Shown here piece by piece: positions 1-11,099 of a stretch of 64,000 bases of DNA. A model generated the notes under the pieces. It saw nothing but the letters and a program-made list of their open reading frames with translations. It had not been told where the DNA came from and did not search any database. Position 1 is the first letter of the stretch, and each line of letters opens with the position of its first letter. The position numbers were made by a program, and so were the translations under genes. The stretch is from Cytobacillus firmus (GTDB taxonomy: Bacteria > Bacillota > Bacilli > Bacillales > Cytobacillaceae): positions 3,421,501 through 3,485,500 of the forward strand of contig NZ_CP086235.1 in the NCBI RefSeq assembly GCF_023612095.1, read 5' to 3'.

Positions 1-2469
1 TGCAATAAAAACAAAGGGAAATTCAAGACCTTTGCTGCTGTGGATCGTCATAAGACGGACAACATCTTCCTGCTCACCTAAAGCGCGGGCAGCACCAAGA
101 TCATCGCCTCTGTCACGCATTCGTTCAATAAACCTTAAAAAGCGGAATAATCCTCTGAATGAGGTTGCTTCATACTGTCTGGCTCTGTCGTACAATGCGC
201 GAAGATTTGCCTGCCTCTGTTTTCCGCCTGGCATACCGCCGACAAAATCATAAAATCTGGTTTGTCTATAGAGATTCCAGATCAGCTCTGAAAGGGAACC
301 CTGCCGCGCCATTACACGCCATTCTTCAAGAGCATCGAAAAATGGCCGGACCTTTTCATATAATTCTCCCGTTTCAAGGGTTGGGTGATTCCGGCAAAAA
401 GAAGTTAATGCTTCATAGAATGAGCCACTTTTATTCTGGATTCTTATTTGTGCAAGCTCTTCTTCGGTCAGACCCAAAATAGGAGATCTCAGCACCGATG
501 CCAGCGGAATATCCTGGTACGGATTATCTATCACTTTTAGAAGTGACATCATAATCGCTACTTCTGTTGCTTCAAAATAACCGCTGGAAAGATTGGCATA
601 GACAGGGATTCCCTGCTGTTTAAATTCCTCCATAATCTGAGGAGCCCATGTCATGGAACGAAGCAGGATGACAATATCCCTGTACTTGGCAGGCCGTCCG
701 GAATGAGTCTTTGTGTTGTAAACTTCTTTCCGATTCCCAATGATTTCTTTAATTTTAGAAGCCATATATCTGGCTTCGAGCTGTGACTGTGCTAAATCTT
801 CGCTGTCAAAACCCTCATCCATGGATTCAGGGTCCGGTTCACTCTTTTCACTTCCTTCAAGGTCAATAATAGCAAGCTCAACAGGCTGCTCCTGATCCTC
901 TGAATAGGGAGCTCCTTTAATAAGTTCAGCTGCCTGGTCATACTCTATTTCACCGACAGACGTCCCCATAATCTGCTTAAAGATATAGTTGGTCCCCTGC
1001 AGAACTTCTTTACGGCTTCTGAAATTTCGCGCCAGATCAATTCTGAGTCCTGCTCTTTCTCCATCCCGGTCAAACCGCGTGTACTTGCCCAGAAACAGAT
1101 TAGGCTCTGCAAGGCGGAAACGGTAGATTGACTGCTTAACATCCCCTACCATGAATAAATTTCCGTTCTCTTCTGAATCTGCCGTTACCAGCTGCAAAAT
1201 AGCTTCCTGAACCATGTTGGTATCCTGATACTCATCAACCAGAACTTCTTTGAACTGATTTCTGCAGACAAGAGCCGCTTCTGAAGGCAAAAGCCGTCCC
1301 TCCTCATCTGTTGATGAAAGAATGTCAAGGCAATAATGCTCAAGATCCGCAAAGTCAACAAGCCCTTTTTCAGTTTTAACCTGATCAAAGCGGATGGAAA
1401 ATGCTTTAACCAACCTGACAAGCTCTTCAATATGGGGCTTCATTTCCGCCATATCACGCATGAAGCTCTCCTGTCTGCGGAAAAACAGTTCTTCCTGCAG
1501 GCCGGTTATGATTTTCTTGGCCTGATCCCTGAGTTTTTTTGCTTTTTCGATCAGTCCTTCATCATATTCATCGCCCTTACACGTTTTGGCTCTGCCAAAA
1601 GACCATGATTGCATCGCTTCATAGAGCATCGTCCATGAATCATTTTTCGCTTCAATTAGTGTATTTACAACATGCAGATCTGCGATAAAGTTCTCTGCTC
1701 TCGGAGCCGGTCCCCCTGGAAGCTTGGTCAGCTCAAGCCCATATTCAAGCAGCTGCTTGGCTCCTTTCAGCTGAAGATCAATATCCTCCAAAAGCGAACG
1801 GACAAATGGAAGCTGCTCGAGACTGCTGACGCCGTTCACATTGTACATCTCAACAATTGAATCAAGATATTGATCAGGCGAAGGGTTGGAACGGGCAAAA
1901 TCGTATAAGTCCCTTATTATATCCTGAAGGGCAGTGTCACTTCTGTCATTTGTAAAAGTGTCAACAAGTGCAAAGAATCCTTCATTTCCCTCTTTGCCGT
2001 ATTCATCTTCAAAAAGCTCTTCGAGTACTTCATCCCTCAAAAGCTGTGCTTCAGTTTCATCCGCAATCCGAAACGCCGGATCAATATCGGTCATGTAGTA
2101 ATATTTGCGTATCATCTCTAAGCAAAATGAGTGCAAAGTCGAGATGGATGCCCTGTTTAGTAAGCTTACCTGCTTTCTGAGGTGAGCAGATCGCGGATTA
2201 TCATTAATAGCTTTTTCAAGAGCCTCGCCGATTCTGTGCCTCATTTCTGCTGCGGAGGCATTTGTAAAGGTCACAACAAGCAGTTCATCGACATTAATAG
2301 GATCTTCATCTGCGATAATCTTATTGATAATCCTTTCAACCAAAACAGCGGTCTTCCCTGATCCGGCTGCTGCAGCCACCAGGATATCCTGACCCTTGGC
2401 CATGATCGCTTTCCATTGGTCATCGGTCCAGGTTGTACCTTCCGGCTTAGGCGGTATGGTCACTTTCAT
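1..2469 (-). CDS. addA: AddA, ATP-dependent helicase/nuclease subunit A (3' part missing)
   Basis: AddA is the 3'-5' helicase and one of the two nuclease subunits of AddAB, the Bacillus counterpart of RecBCD that resects double-strand breaks up to Chi. The first 823 codons are present, about two thirds of the usual length of roughly 1,230; the C-terminal nuclease domain lies outside the window. Visible are a Q-motif-like WTDDQW (residues 14-19), Walker A AAGSGKT ending at residue 40, the DEYQDTN Walker B region, QSIYRFR, and [12 protein letters not shown] at the window edge. I read the frame through and saw no interruption. The ATG start overlaps the end of addB by 23 bp, so the two are translationally coupled. 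Confidence 0.96.
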   Translation of the reverse strand, partial: MKVTIPPKPEGTTWTDDQWKAIMAKGQDILVAAAAGSGKTAVLVERIINKIIADEDPINVDELLVVTFTNASAAEMRHRIGEALEKAINDNPRSAHLRKQVSLLNRASISTLHSFCLEMIRKYYYMTDIDPAFRIADETEAQLLRDEVLEELFEDEYGKEGNEGFFALVDTFTNDRSDTALQDIIRDLYDFARSNPSPDQYLDSIVEMYNVNGVSSLEQLPFVRSLLEDIDLQLKGAKQLLEYGLELTKLPGGPAPRAENFIADLHVVNTLIEAKNDSWTMLYEAMQSWSFGRAKTCKGDEYDEGLIEKAKKLRDQAKKIITGLQEELFFRRQESFMRDMAEMKPHIEELVRLVKAFSIRFDQVKTEKGLVDFADLEHYCLDILSSTDEEGRLLPSEAALVCRNQFKEVLVDEYQDTNMVQEAILQLVTADSEENGNLFMVGDVKQSIYRFRLAEPNLFLGKYTRFDRDGERAGLRIDLARNFRSRKEVLQGTNYIFKQIMGTSVGEIEYDQAAELIKGAPYSEDQEQPVELAIIDLEGSEKSEPDPESMDEGFDSEDLAQSQLEARYMASKIKEIIGNRKEVYNTKTHSGRPAKYRDIVILLRSMTWAPQIMEEFKQQGIPVYANLSSGYFEATEVAIMMSLLKVIDNPYQDIPLASVLRSPILGLTEEELAQIRIQNKSGSFYEALTSFCRNHPTLETGELYEKVRPFFDALEEWRVMARQGSLSELIWNLYRQTRFYDFVGGMPGGKQRQANLRALYDRARQYEATSFRGLFRFLRFIERMRDRGDDLGAARALGEQEDVVRLMTIHSSKGLEFPFVFIA

Positions 2470-5400
2470 CTCCCTCCACCTCCTTCTTGATGATTTCAAT
2501 CATGTCTTCTTTTGGTTTAGGGGTAAATAATCTGTAATCATTTGTTTCAAGAGATTCATCAAATTGGCATACAGATTTGTAGGCACAAAATGTACACGGT
2601 GTTTTTTCCTTCATTTTATATGGGGTAATTTCAACATTGCCCTCAGTAATTTTATTGCCTGTATTCCTATACATTTTTCTTACATAGCTGCGCAAATAAT
2701 CGAACTCCTGCTTGCTTGCTACTTTAGACCTCTTAGAAAGGGTGCCGTCCTTTTTGAATCCCGCTGAGATAATGGATGAGTCGCCTGTCTCAATAGTCTG
2801 GTCCATTAACCTGATTACATTTTCTTCTCCGAGCAGGAGGCCATTCATTTTGAATTTCTTATAAAGTTCCTGCTCTATATCCTCCAATGTCAGCATTTTT
2901 GAAGTGCTGACGATCGGATTATGGACATGGAAGTAAAGAACTCCTGCCGGATCGGCTTTTGTTCCAATTAAAGAGCTGGAATGGGCAATTATGATGTCCA
3001 GATATGTCAGCATCTGCAGAGCAATGCCGTAGTAAACCTCACTTACATTCAGATCCTTGGAGCTGGATTTATAGTCAATTACCCGTAAAAATGTCCCGTT
3101 GGCATCCTGAGCCTTGTCTACTCTGTCAATTCTTCCGACAAGCTCCATTTTAGCCCCGTTTTTAAGAGGAAAAGCAAGCGAAGGAAGCTCTCCTTTAGGA
3201 CCAAACCCCAGTTCAAGGCCCACCGGCGAGAATCCGCTTGATTTGGCATGCTCGCTGATGACATAGGAAGCTCTGCTGATAATTTGCTCAAGCTTTCTCT
3301 TAATATAGTGATGCCTGTTCGAGCTTAAGAGAATTTCATTTTGAAGTTTAGGAGCAAGCATTTCAACCGCTTCTTTTGCAAGGATCTCACACTGTTCCCT
3401 CGTCATATCTGTCCATGAAAGTTTCTGAGTCATAACTGTTTCTGCAATAAATTTTAAAGCAGCATGGAAAAGATCCCCGATATCCGGTGCCTCCAGGCGG
3501 TATACCTGTCTTTCCCGCAGCCTTAGTCCATGCTGTGCAAAATGGGAAAATGGACAGCTATGGAATAATTCCATTCTCGAAACACTCGCCTGAATATGGT
3601 CGCCATACAATTCCTTACTGACGTCTTCACCAAGCTGAAGTGTCCTGTTTTCATAATTAAGGCTGGAAAGCACCTTCAATGCAGGCCTTCTCCACTGCTC
3701 ATTTTTAAGGTAATAGTTATAAACATCCCACCAGAGGTCATAGATTGGATAGCTGCGTTTTTTGAGCTGAAGCTGTGAAGTCAAATACGATAATGCTGTA
3801 TTAAGGTTATCAGCATACTCCAGCTGCTCCGTTTCCTTAAGCTCTGCCGGATCAGACATGAAGGAATGATGCCTGCAATCAGGAAATAAATCTCCCAATC
3901 TCTTAATCAAAGGAGACGGCATAAGTGCTTTACCTTCTTCATTTGCCAATGGATAGCTTATAAATAGTTTTTCTGATGGAGTAACAAATGCTTTATAAGC
4001 TATAAATTCCTCATCAAGCAGACGTGTGCGGCTTCCAGGCGCCAGTTTCATTCCGTTCGTGTTCAGCATTTCCCTGTCGTCATCCGCCAGCACACCATCC
4101 TCTGAGAATTTGGCAGGAAGTACTCCTTCATTCAGCCCAATAACAAAGGCAGCTTTAATATCAGTTAGCCTCGATCTTTCCAAATCGGCCGCCATAACCT
4201 GATCAATGGCAGGCGGAACAAGCGTAAAGCGAAGCGACTCCAGTCCGGCATCAAGAATGGATGCAAAGCGCTTAAGGCTCACTTCTTCTTCACCAAGCAT
4301 TTCCACATATTGATCCAGAAGCTCCATAATGGCATTCCATGCTTGTCCATGTTCCCTTGACTTAACAAGGTTCCCTTTATCCTCCTGAGCAGTTTTCCAC
4401 TTCTCAATCTTCAGAGGAACATCCAATTCTTCCATGTATAGAAATAAAGCTTCACACAAACTGCGGCCATCAGCAGCCTTTCTCAAGCGCCTGTGCAGCC
4501 TTAATATTGGGCCTGTAATCATTTCGCGCAGATCATTTAACTCATCTTCTACTTTTTTCTCGGCATCTGTCTGGGCAACTGCTTCAAACTCCAGCCCTCT
4601 GATTCTTCTGTATGTCCATCTCTTCTTTTTCGTCCATTTGTCTCCTTGAATGCCATAAGCAAGAACATAGTTCTCAAGTCTGTCCATTTGCTCACGAAGC
4701 TTTCCGGGGTTTAGCCTGGACGGAAAAATCAGCTCTGTTTTTATAGCTCTGAAAATCGGTTCATAGCGCCAATTCCCATTGATTATCTCAAGTGTTGACC
4801 GGATTAACTCAACGAGCGGGTGATTCAGCATTGTTCTTTTCTGATCAATAAAAAATGGGATGTCATAGTCACGGAACACTGTTTCAATCATGTCATGATA
4901 ATCCTGGCCGTTTCTTGCCAGTACGGCAATATCACGGTAGCGATACCCATCAGTGCGAACAAGCTTATTAATTTCCCTGGCAACGCCCTCAATTTCGGCC
5001 CTCCTGCTGACAGCCTGTCCAATGTGAATGTCCGCTTCTCCTGTAAATGCCTCTGCAGGCCTGCTGTCAAAATGAGCCTCAAGATGCTTAAGTGAAGGCT
5101 TGATCCACCTTTTTTGCTCGGAAAGGAGCATCTCTTCCACATCCAGCCTGTTGCGGGAAGCCAATTCTTTGATTGTCTGATAGTTCTCTCCAGGCATTCT
5201 GAATAAATGAAGCTCATCAGAAGCATTATTCTTAAACGGCTGGTCAAGCGTTAGTGTGATGGTAACGTTTTTACACTGCTTCATCAGCTGTTCAACAATT
5301 GCATATTCCTGTGGTGTAAAGCTGTAAAAGCCATCTATATAAACCTCAGCATTTTTTAGATACTCTGAATGGGAGGCTTTTTCCGCAAGCAGGCGGAAAT

Positions 5401-5953
5401 AATCCTCTGAATCTGTATATTTGCCAGAAAGGGATTCCTCGAAATTTTTATAGATTATCTCAAGATCATGCAGCTTGTCCTGGAGTGCCTTATTTGACTT
5501 CCCGCTTGCCGAGAGCTGATTTTGCCTTTCCGCCAGTTCGTCGGGAGCTACACAATATCGTTTGAATTCGGTCATTATTTGTTCTACTTGCTGAATAAAG
5601 CCATTTTTGTCTGCAGCCCTTTGAAAAAGCTTAAGATCATCCTTTTTATCTTCAATGATTTTGCGGATCAGCATGCTGATGCCTACACTATTAAGATGGT
5701 ATCTGCTCATGCCTCCCGTTTCCTGAAGAATTCTCCATGCGAGACGCGTGAAAGAGTATACCTGGCTGCGGATCATTCCGCCCAGGCCAGGTGTTGTTAT
5801 TAATTTATATTCTGAAAGGAACGTCATTTGTTCCGGCACTAAATAAATGATTGGATCTCCATCCGGATTAAACCGCAGTTCATCACGGATTTGGTTAAGG
5901 CAGTATTCCGTTTTACCACTCCCGGAACGGCCTATCAATAAACGTACGGTCAT
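2447..5953 (-). CDS. addB: AddB, ATP-dependent helicase/nuclease subunit B
   Basis: Second subunit of the AddAB helicase-nuclease, used in recombinational repair and Chi recognition. The protein has 1,168 residues, the normal family length. Walker A GRSGSGKT is at residues 8-15. The C-terminal RecB-type nuclease is shown by GRIDRVD and VIDYKSS, and the iron-sulfur cluster cysteines by SCPFSHF (about residue 800) and [10 protein letters not shown] (about 1,120). The ATG start follows a good GGAGG site. It is the first gene of an addB-addA operon transcribed leftwards, divergent from the disrupted MFS gene. Confidence 0.97.
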   Translation of the reverse strand: MTVRLLIGRSGSGKTEYCLNQIRDELRFNPDGDPIIYLVPEQMTFLSEYKLITTPGLGGMIRSQVYSFTRLAWRILQETGGMSRYHLNSVGISMLIRKIIEDKKDDLKLFQRAADKNGFIQQVEQIMTEFKRYCVAPDELAERQNQLSASGKSNKALQDKLHDLEIIYKNFEESLSGKYTDSEDYFRLLAEKASHSEYLKNAEVYIDGFYSFTPQEYAIVEQLMKQCKNVTITLTLDQPFKNNASDELHLFRMPGENYQTIKELASRNRLDVEEMLLSEQKRWIKPSLKHLEAHFDSRPAEAFTGEADIHIGQAVSRRAEIEGVAREINKLVRTDGYRYRDIAVLARNGQDYHDMIETVFRDYDIPFFIDQKRTMLNHPLVELIRSTLEIINGNWRYEPIFRAIKTELIFPSRLNPGKLREQMDRLENYVLAYGIQGDKWTKKKRWTYRRIRGLEFEAVAQTDAEKKVEDELNDLREMITGPILRLHRRLRKAADGRSLCEALFLYMEELDVPLKIEKWKTAQEDKGNLVKSREHGQAWNAIMELLDQYVEMLGEEEVSLKRFASILDAGLESLRFTLVPPAIDQVMAADLERSRLTDIKAAFVIGLNEGVLPAKFSEDGVLADDDREMLNTNGMKLAPGSRTRLLDEEFIAYKAFVTPSEKLFISYPLANEEGKALMPSPLIKRLGDLFPDCRHHSFMSDPAELKETEQLEYADNLNTALSYLTSQLQLKKRSYPIYDLWWDVYNYYLKNEQWRRPALKVLSSLNYENRTLQLGEDVSKELYGDHIQASVSRMELFHSCPFSHFAQHGLRLRERQVYRLEAPDIGDLFHAALKFIAETVMTQKLSWTDMTREQCEILAKEAVEMLAPKLQNEILLSSNRHHYIKRKLEQIISRASYVISEHAKSSGFSPVGLELGFGPKGELPSLAFPLKNGAKMELVGRIDRVDKAQDANGTFLRVIDYKSSSKDLNVSEVYYGIALQMLTYLDIIIAHSSSLIGTKADPAGVLYFHVHNPIVSTSKMLTLEDIEQELYKKFKMNGLLLGEENVIRLMDQTIETGDSSIISAGFKKDGTLSKRSKVASKQEFDYLRSYVRKMYRNTGNKITEGNVEITPYKMKEKTPCTFCAYKSVCQFDESLETNDYRLFTPKPKEDMIEIIKKEVEGDESDHTA

Positions 5954-6100
5954 AATTTTCCTCCTTAAAAAAGCTCTCTCTCTATCATTATTTTATCATA
6001 TAAGCTGTTCAAATTTTTGTATGGGGTTCTTCAAAATTGTGGAAATGACAACTTTCCTATTCGAGGTTTCGTGCATAAAGTATATCGGCAGGTGATAAGG

Positions 6101-7253
6101 ATGATTTCAAAACAGGTCCTGATTGCAACTTCAGTCATTTTGACAGTTACAGGCATTTTTGTCGCCAGCAATATTTATACACTGATCCCAATTTACGGGG
6201 AAATCGCAGACTCATTTAAAGTAAATGAAAATCATATTGTGGCCGGGGAAGTCTTTTTGCATTTTTTTATGCTGCCGGCCTGTTATTCTTTGGACCTGCT
6301 TCCGATACATTTGGCCGACGCAGAATTATTATTTCAGGTTTGTTTGCTTCTGCTTTGTCCACTTGTGCCGTCGGGCTCTCCCCTAATGTAGAAGCTCTCT
6401 ATATAACCAGGTCGATTCAGGGGTTGACTCTTGGGAGCTTTGCTCCTGTTGCCTTCGCTTATTCCTTTGATCTTTTTCAGCCGAGGAGCCGCACCCTGCT
6501 GCTTGTTTTTATCAATACAGGATTCCTTGTCGCCGGCATCCTTGGACAGCTGATCAGTTCGACAATTACTTTTTATTTTAAATGGAACTATGCTTTTTAT
6601 TTCTTTGCGTCTTGTTATTTAATTCTTTTCCTAGTATCGTATAAAATACTTCCAGGCACTTCTCCTCCTTCCAAATCAGGGGTTTCCGTTATTTCTATTA
6701 TGAAAAAACTATTAATGAACGGAAGCCTGCTCCAAAGCTATGCTATTACCTTTACTTTGCTGTTTACCTTTGTAGCTTTTTACGATGCAATAGGAAGGAA
6801 TTTCGAGGGAACCATGGAGGAGCTGTTCACATTAAGAGCTGTGGGACTAATCGGGGCGCTGCTGTCGCTCTTTACGGGAAAATTAATTGAGCGGATTGGT
6901 GCCCATTTGACATTAAAGCTTGGTTTACTTATAGGAATCTTCAGCATCATTAATATGTTTTTCTTCAGCAGCACCATTGCATTAATGGCTATTTCAATAA
7001 TGTTCGTGGCCTCTATATCTCTTCTTGTACCCACAGTTATCACACTGATTGGCATGATTGCAGGAGCTGATCGTGCAAAAGCGCTTTCTCTCTATTCTTT
7101 TTTCTATTAACCGGTGCAAGCCTTGCGCCGCCGGCGGTTATGATTCTGGAATATCATGATGTACTGTTTCTGCTTCTTGCCTTTTTTCTTACGAATATCG
7201 TTCTAAGCTATTTCTTGTCAAAAGAAATTACTTTTGTCAGTCAACCAGAATAA
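6101..7253 (+). pseudogene. MFS transporter, disrupted by two apparent one-base losses
   Basis: The three reading frames join into one major facilitator protein of about 384 residues, the normal size for a 12-helix drug-exporter-like MFS member. Frame 1 starts at ATG 6101 after AGGTGA and runs to about 6258. Frame 2 runs from there to a stop at 7108-7110 and carries the loop 2-3 signature SDTFGRRR. Frame 3 continues LLTGASLAPPAVM to the stop at 7251-7253. Each junction is repaired by adding a single T, in the T5/T7 tracts at 6254-6268 and in the T6 tract at 7098-7103. No other damage is visible, so this is either a very young pseudogene or a sequencing artefact. The substrate cannot be told. 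Confidence 0.85.
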
Positions 7254-7261
7254 ATCTTGTA

Positions 7262-7284
7262 AAGCGCGGAATCATTCCGCGCTT
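7262..7284. terminator. Bidirectional terminator between MFS gene and GNAT gene
   Basis: Perfect 11-bp inverted repeat (AAGCGCGGAAT and its complement) with a one-base centre, placed between two converging genes. Confidence 0.7.
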
Positions 7285-7286
7285 CT

Positions 7287-7825
7287 TCACTCTTTCCACT
7301 CCTTTCTCAGCAGCCCGTATAAATACATATCATGCCGTTTTCCATCGCGTTCCAGAAACTCTCTGTAGCAGCCTTCTATTCGAAATCCAAGGCTTTCATA
7401 AAGAGTCTTGGCTCTGGTATTATACGAAAATACTGTAAGCTGCAGCCTATACAGATTCAGTTCCCTGAAAGCATAGCGGATCAGGCATTGCATTGCTTCT
7501 TTTCCATATCCCTTTCCCCATTTGGTTTCATCTGCAATGGCTACGGTAACCCAGCCTGTTCTGTGCGGCCATAAAATACCGTTTATCTCTGCATAGCCAA
7601 TTATTTCATTTCCTTCTTTTAACCTGAGCGAAAACCTGAAGGTGTCTTGCGGGCACTCATCAAGCCACTTCTTAATTTCTGTTTCCTTTTTAGGTTTTAC
7701 CGGAAGAGCATCCAGATTTCTCATGATTTTTTCGTGCGCATGCCACTCGGTTATTTTTCTGATATCTTCGTCAATAAATGACCCGAGAATAATATTTTCC
7801 CCGATAATACCGTTTTGCTTAACAC
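7287..7825 (-). pseudogene. GNAT N-acetyltransferase (RimJ/RimL type), apparent frameshift near the N-terminus
   Basis: Acetyl-CoA-dependent N-acetyltransferase of the RimJ/RimL type. The uninterrupted frame covers the body of the domain, with a GKGYGKEAM motif for acetyl-CoA binding and the C-terminal LYESLGFRIEGCYREF. The longest clean ATG frame starts at 7724 (145 residues), which lacks the first beta strand of the family. A GTG at 7825, eight bases after GGGAG, opens VLSKTVLSG and then needs one extra base in the run TTTTCCCC at 7795-7802 (plus strand) to continue as ENIILGSFIDEDIRKITEW. With that base the protein has 179 residues, the family norm. It may be a sequencing error. Confidence 0.75.
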
Positions 7826-7876
7826 TTTATTCACTCCCTTTAAAGAAATTATTCAGGAGATGGAATCCACTGGATA

Positions 7877-7906
7877 AATAAAGAGCTCCCGAAGGAACTC
7901 TTTATT
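7877..7906 (-). terminator. Terminator of the SDR-thiolase operon
   Basis: Hairpin AATAAAGAG..CTCTTTATT with G-U pairing, read on the minus strand. It overlaps the thiolase stop codon at 7902-7904. Confidence 0.6.
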
Positions 7907-9080
7907 CGTACGTTTCCACAAATACTGTGGCTCCCATTCCGCCTCCGACACATAAAGAAGCTATTCCTTTATGGCCTCCTCTTCTCTTTAACTCATGAAC
8001 AAGACTCACGACAAGACGGGCACCTGTACATCCAATAGGGTGTCCAAGGCTGATTCCGCTTCCATTAACATTTACTTTTTCCCGGTTTAAGCCAAGTTCT
8101 CTCTCAACCGCCAAATATTGTGCCGCAAAGGCCTCATTAACTTCAATCAAATCAGCTTCTTCAAGCGACCAATTGACACTGGCAAGAGCATTTTTAACTG
8201 CCGGAACAGGTCCTCTTCCCATTAATTTCGGATCCACTCCCGCAACAGAGAAGCCAGCAATCTTTGCCAGCGGCTTCAGTCCTCTTTCGAGAGCCAGCTC
8301 TTCCGGCATGAGGACCAGTGCTGCTCCGCCGTCATTCAGGCTGGATGAGTTTCCTGCCGTTACCGTTCCGCCCTTTCTAAAGACCGGCTTCAAGCTGCTC
8401 AGCTTTTCAGCTGTTAAGTCCGCACGCGGGTTTTCATCTTTTGCAACGGTTACTTCTCCTTTCCGGGTCTTCACAGTAATGGGAACGATCTGCGAATCAA
8501 AGTAACCGTTTTCAATTGCATGCAGGGCTCTATTATGGCTAAGCAATGCCACTTCATCTTGCTCTTCTCTTGTGATCGAATGAATTTCTGCCAGGTTTTC
8601 TGCTGTTTCCCCCATCATGATATGATGGATTGGATCTTCGAGAATCTCCCATACTGTGTCGGTTACCTGTCCATGCTGCATTCGGGCGCCCCAGCGATGC
8701 TGTTTTAATACATAAGGACTGGAGCTCATGGCTTCTACTCCTCCGGCAATCACGATATCTGACATGCCTGATGCAATCTGCAGGGCAGCGGAAATAATGG
8801 CCTGCATACCGGATGCACACTGTCTCTGGACTGTGAACCCTGTTGTTGTATCGTCAAAGCCTGCAAGCAATGCTGCTGTCCTTGCTGTGTTCGGTTCATC
8901 TGTACGCTGAATGCAGTGTCCCAAAATTACTTCATTCACGTCACTGCTCTTTAAGGCGCTTCTTTCGGCAGCCTCTTTTAGTACTGGAACAATCAAATCT
9001 GTCGGCAGAAGATCCTTAAAGGCTCCTCCAAAGGTCCCGACTGGTGTTCTTACTGCTGATGTTATTACAACATTTCTCAT
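7902..9080 (-). CDS. Acetyl-CoA C-acetyltransferase (thiolase)
   Basis: Thiolase that condenses two acetyl-CoA to acetoacetyl-CoA or cleaves 3-ketoacyl-CoA. At 392 residues it has the usual length. The nucleophilic cysteine lies in RQCASGMQA (about residue 88), the active-site histidine in GHPIGCTGARL, and the second cysteine in CVGGGMG near the C-terminus; NEAFAAQ is also present. It lies 61 bp downstream of a short-chain dehydrogenase and probably shares its transcript. The pair resembles a PhaA/PhaB set, but no polyester synthase is in the window, so a role in degradation (as in B. subtilis yhfS or mmgA) is equally possible. Confidence 0.9.
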   Translation of the reverse strand: MRNVVITSAVRTPVGTFGGAFKDLLPTDLIVPVLKEAAERSALKSSDVNEVILGHCIQRTDEPNTARTAALLAGFDDTTTGFTVQRQCASGMQAIISAALQIASGMSDIVIAGGVEAMSSSPYVLKQHRWGARMQHGQVTDTVWEILEDPIHHIMMGETAENLAEIHSITREEQDEVALLSHNRALHAIENGYFDSQIVPITVKTRKGEVTVAKDENPRADLTAEKLSSLKPVFRKGGTVTAGNSSSLNDGGAALVLMPEELALERGLKPLAKIAGFSVAGVDPKLMGRGPVPAVKNALASVNWSLEEADLIEVNEAFAAQYLAVERELGLNREKVNVNGSGISLGHPIGCTGARLVVSLVHELKRRGGHKGIASLCVGGGMGATVFVETYE

Positions 9081-9141
9081 ACTTTCCCACCCCTTTTACT
9101 ATTAATATCTGATAAATGAGCACTCGCTCGGAATCAGGTTA

Positions 9142-9882
9142 TTACATCATAATACCGCCATCTACATGCAGGACCGTGCCGTTCACATAATCAGATTCAT
9201 CCGAAGCCAGAAACAGATATGCATTCGCAATATCTTCCGGTTTTCCCAGCCTGCCCAGCGGAACCATGCCCTGCATTTGGTCTATCACCTTTTCCGGCAC
9301 TTTTGCGGTCATGCCTGTAGAGATAAATCCTGGGGCCACGGCATTAACGTTAATTCCTTTTCGGCCGAGTTCTTTTGCCCATGTTTTGGTCATTCCCACC
9401 ACACCTGCTTTGGCTGCAGCGTAGTTTGTCTGTCCGACATTCCCATAAATTCCGGAAACAGAAGATGTATTGATAATTTTTCCCCTTCCCTGCTCCAGCA
9501 TGAATGGAAGCACTGCTTGTGTACAATGGAAAACACCTGACAGATTCACATCCATAACGGCCTGAAAATCATCCGGGGATAACTTTGAAAGCATCCCGTC
9601 CCTGGTTATTCCGGCATTATTGATAAGGATGTCAATTTTCCCAAATTCCGCTTTTACAGCTTCCGCCATACTGTCTATGCTTTGCCTGTCAGCCACATTA
9701 ACCTGAAAGAACTGTACATTTAATCCTTTTTCCTTGAGCTCTTGAGCCCTGGTTATTCCCATGTCCGCGTCATAATCTGCCATGGCTACTGCAGCTCCTT
9801 CACCTGCAAACCTTTCTGCTGCAGCGAGACCAATCCCATTGGCTGCACCTGTAATAATGGCGACTTTATCCTTAAGTCTCAT
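9142..9882 (-). CDS. SDR family oxidoreductase, FabG/PhaB-like 3-ketoacyl reductase
   Basis: Classical short-chain dehydrogenase of 246 residues that reduces a 3-oxoacyl thioester with NAD(P)H. It shows the cofactor motif TGAANGIG near the N-terminus, NNAG, and the catalytic Ser-Tyr-Lys set in NTSSVSGIYGN and YAAAKAGVVGM. The start is ATG 9882, seven bases after GGAGGTG; a longer frame back to 9999 lacks a ribosome-binding site and family similarity. It is the first gene of a probable two-gene operon with the thiolase, which favours acetoacetyl-CoA or another short 3-ketoacyl-CoA as substrate over acyl-ACP. Confidence 0.88.
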   Translation of the reverse strand: MRLKDKVAIITGAANGIGLAAAERFAGEGAAVAMADYDADMGITRAQELKEKGLNVQFFQVNVADRQSIDSMAEAVKAEFGKIDILINNAGITRDGMLSKLSPDDFQAVMDVNLSGVFHCTQAVLPFMLEQGRGKIINTSSVSGIYGNVGQTNYAAAKAGVVGMTKTWAKELGRKGINVNAVAPGFISTGMTAKVPEKVIDQMQGMVPLGRLGKPEDIANAYLFLASDESDYVNGTVLHVDGGIMM

Positions 9883-10127
9883 TAATCGCACCTCCACAAT
9901 ATGTTCGAAAATTCCGACATTAAAAACTAAAATAATTCGGTAAGATGTACACCAGCTTTTATTCGACAAAGCCCGCAGATTCTCCTGTATCCCCTGCAAT
10001 TATTCTTAAACGACGATTCCAGTCTTTCAAGGGAACTGTTGGGAATTACTTGAATCGGTTTAACCGCAGCCAAAAAAGGCTAAGAAATATAAAACAATAG
10101 ACAGCAAATTGGAAAGGGGCATTTATC

Positions 10128-10454
10128 ATGAAAGTTGTTTATGGATTGATGGCACAAAACGGAGACGCCCAGGAGCTGTTGTGGGACTTGGGATTTTGGG
10201 AAAGTGAAGAATCCGCAAAGGAATACTTAAAAGCCGAAATGGCCAATTCACGCGGAATTACCGTAGAGCCTATCAATATCAATGACGCTATCCCCGTTCA
10301 CCCGGAAGAACTGGAAGAAGAAAGTATGGTTACCTGTTCTCTTTGCGGAATTGAATATAATCGTGAAGATGTGAATATGACTGATTATGATGAAAACGTG
10401 TGTGTAAACTGCGAACCTGAATATAGGGATAATCCTAATTTACATGTTATCTAA
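10128..10454 (+). CDS. Small acidic protein with two CxxC motifs, function unknown
   Basis: A 108-residue acidic protein with a good ribosome-binding site (GGAAAGGGG). The N-terminal half has a short alpha/beta character (KVVYGLMAQNGDAQELLWDLGFW). The C-terminal half carries CSLC and CVNC about 20 residues apart, the layout of a small zinc ribbon. I do not recognise a characterised family. It stands alone, converges on the signal peptidase gene and ends at a shared terminator. Metal binding is an inference from the cysteine spacing. Confidence 0.8.
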   Translation: MKVVYGLMAQNGDAQELLWDLGFWESEESAKEYLKAEMANSRGITVEPININDAIPVHPEELEEESMVTCSLCGIEYNREDVNMTDYDENVCVNCEPEYRDNPNLHVI

Positions 10455-10475
10455 GATTAGCTCTTTCTGCAAAAA

Positions 10476-10503
10476 TAAGGGACTCGAATATTCGAGTCCC
10501 TTA
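10476..10503. terminator. Bidirectional terminator
   Basis: Inverted repeat AAGGGACTCGAA/TTCGAGTCCCTT between two converging genes, flanked by A-rich and T-rich sequence. Confidence 0.75.
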
Positions 10504-10517
10504 TACTATAAGATCTG

Positions 10518-11075
10518 TTAGAATGACGCATCCATTTCATCAAGCGGCCAATAGCGCAGGTTTACTTTTCCTACAACCTGGCCGGCTGAAATAAAACCAA
10601 AATGCCTGCTGTCCCAGCTTCCGAGGCGATTATCTCCCATAACAAAAAGTTTGCCCTCCGGGACAGTTTCTGTGCCCGTCATCTCCAGCAGTGTAAAGTC
10701 ACCTGTCAGTTTGCCTCCTGAGATTTCTTTCCGGTACTTATCCAAATAAGGCTCATCCACTTTCCTGCCATTAATAAATAATTCATCATTACGGTATGCA
10801 ATTTCATCCCCAGGCATTCCAATTATTCTTTTTACAAAATCTTCTTCATCATTATGATGGAAAACAATTACGTCAAAGCGTTCTAAATCGCTGACCTGAT
10901 AGCCGATTTTATTGACAATCAGCTTATTTCCATCCTGAAGGGTAGGCATCATGGATTCACCTTCGACAACGTAATTGGAGAAGAAAAAAGTCCGTATAAA
11001 AGCAAAGATGATAATGCCTATTGCAAAAGCCTTCAGCCATTCCGCTCCTTCTTTTCTCAATCCTTCCTTCACCAT
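10518..11075 (-). CDS. sipV: Type I signal peptidase
   Basis: Membrane-bound serine/lysine protease that removes signal peptides from exported preproteins. The 185-residue protein has one N-terminal membrane segment (about residues 14-34), the nucleophile in VEGESMMPTL, the catalytic lysine in DFVKRIIGMPGD, and the conserved box GDNRLGSWDSRHFG. It is a single-anchor enzyme of the SipS/SipT/SipV class. The next gene is a TVP38-like protein, the same pair as sipV-yhjE in B. subtilis, which supports the symbol; a different paralogue name is possible. Confidence 0.92.
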   Translation of the reverse strand: MVKEGLRKEGAEWLKAFAIGIIIFAFIRTFFFSNYVVEGESMMPTLQDGNKLIVNKIGYQVSDLERFDVIVFHHNDEEDFVKRIIGMPGDEIAYRNDELFINGRKVDEPYLDKYRKEISGGKLTGDFTLLEMTGTETVPEGKLFVMGDNRLGSWDSRHFGFISAGQVVGKVNLRYWPLDEMDASF

Positions 11076-11099
11076 TCATCTCCCCTAGTACTTATGCAT

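Noticed and set aside
1-482. Plus-strand open frames of 73 and 107 codons
   Set aside because: They are antisense to the intact addA frame.
9111-9140. GAGCACTCGCTC-like element between the SDR and thiolase genes
   Set aside because: Weak symmetry, and it lies inside an operon; no regulator match.
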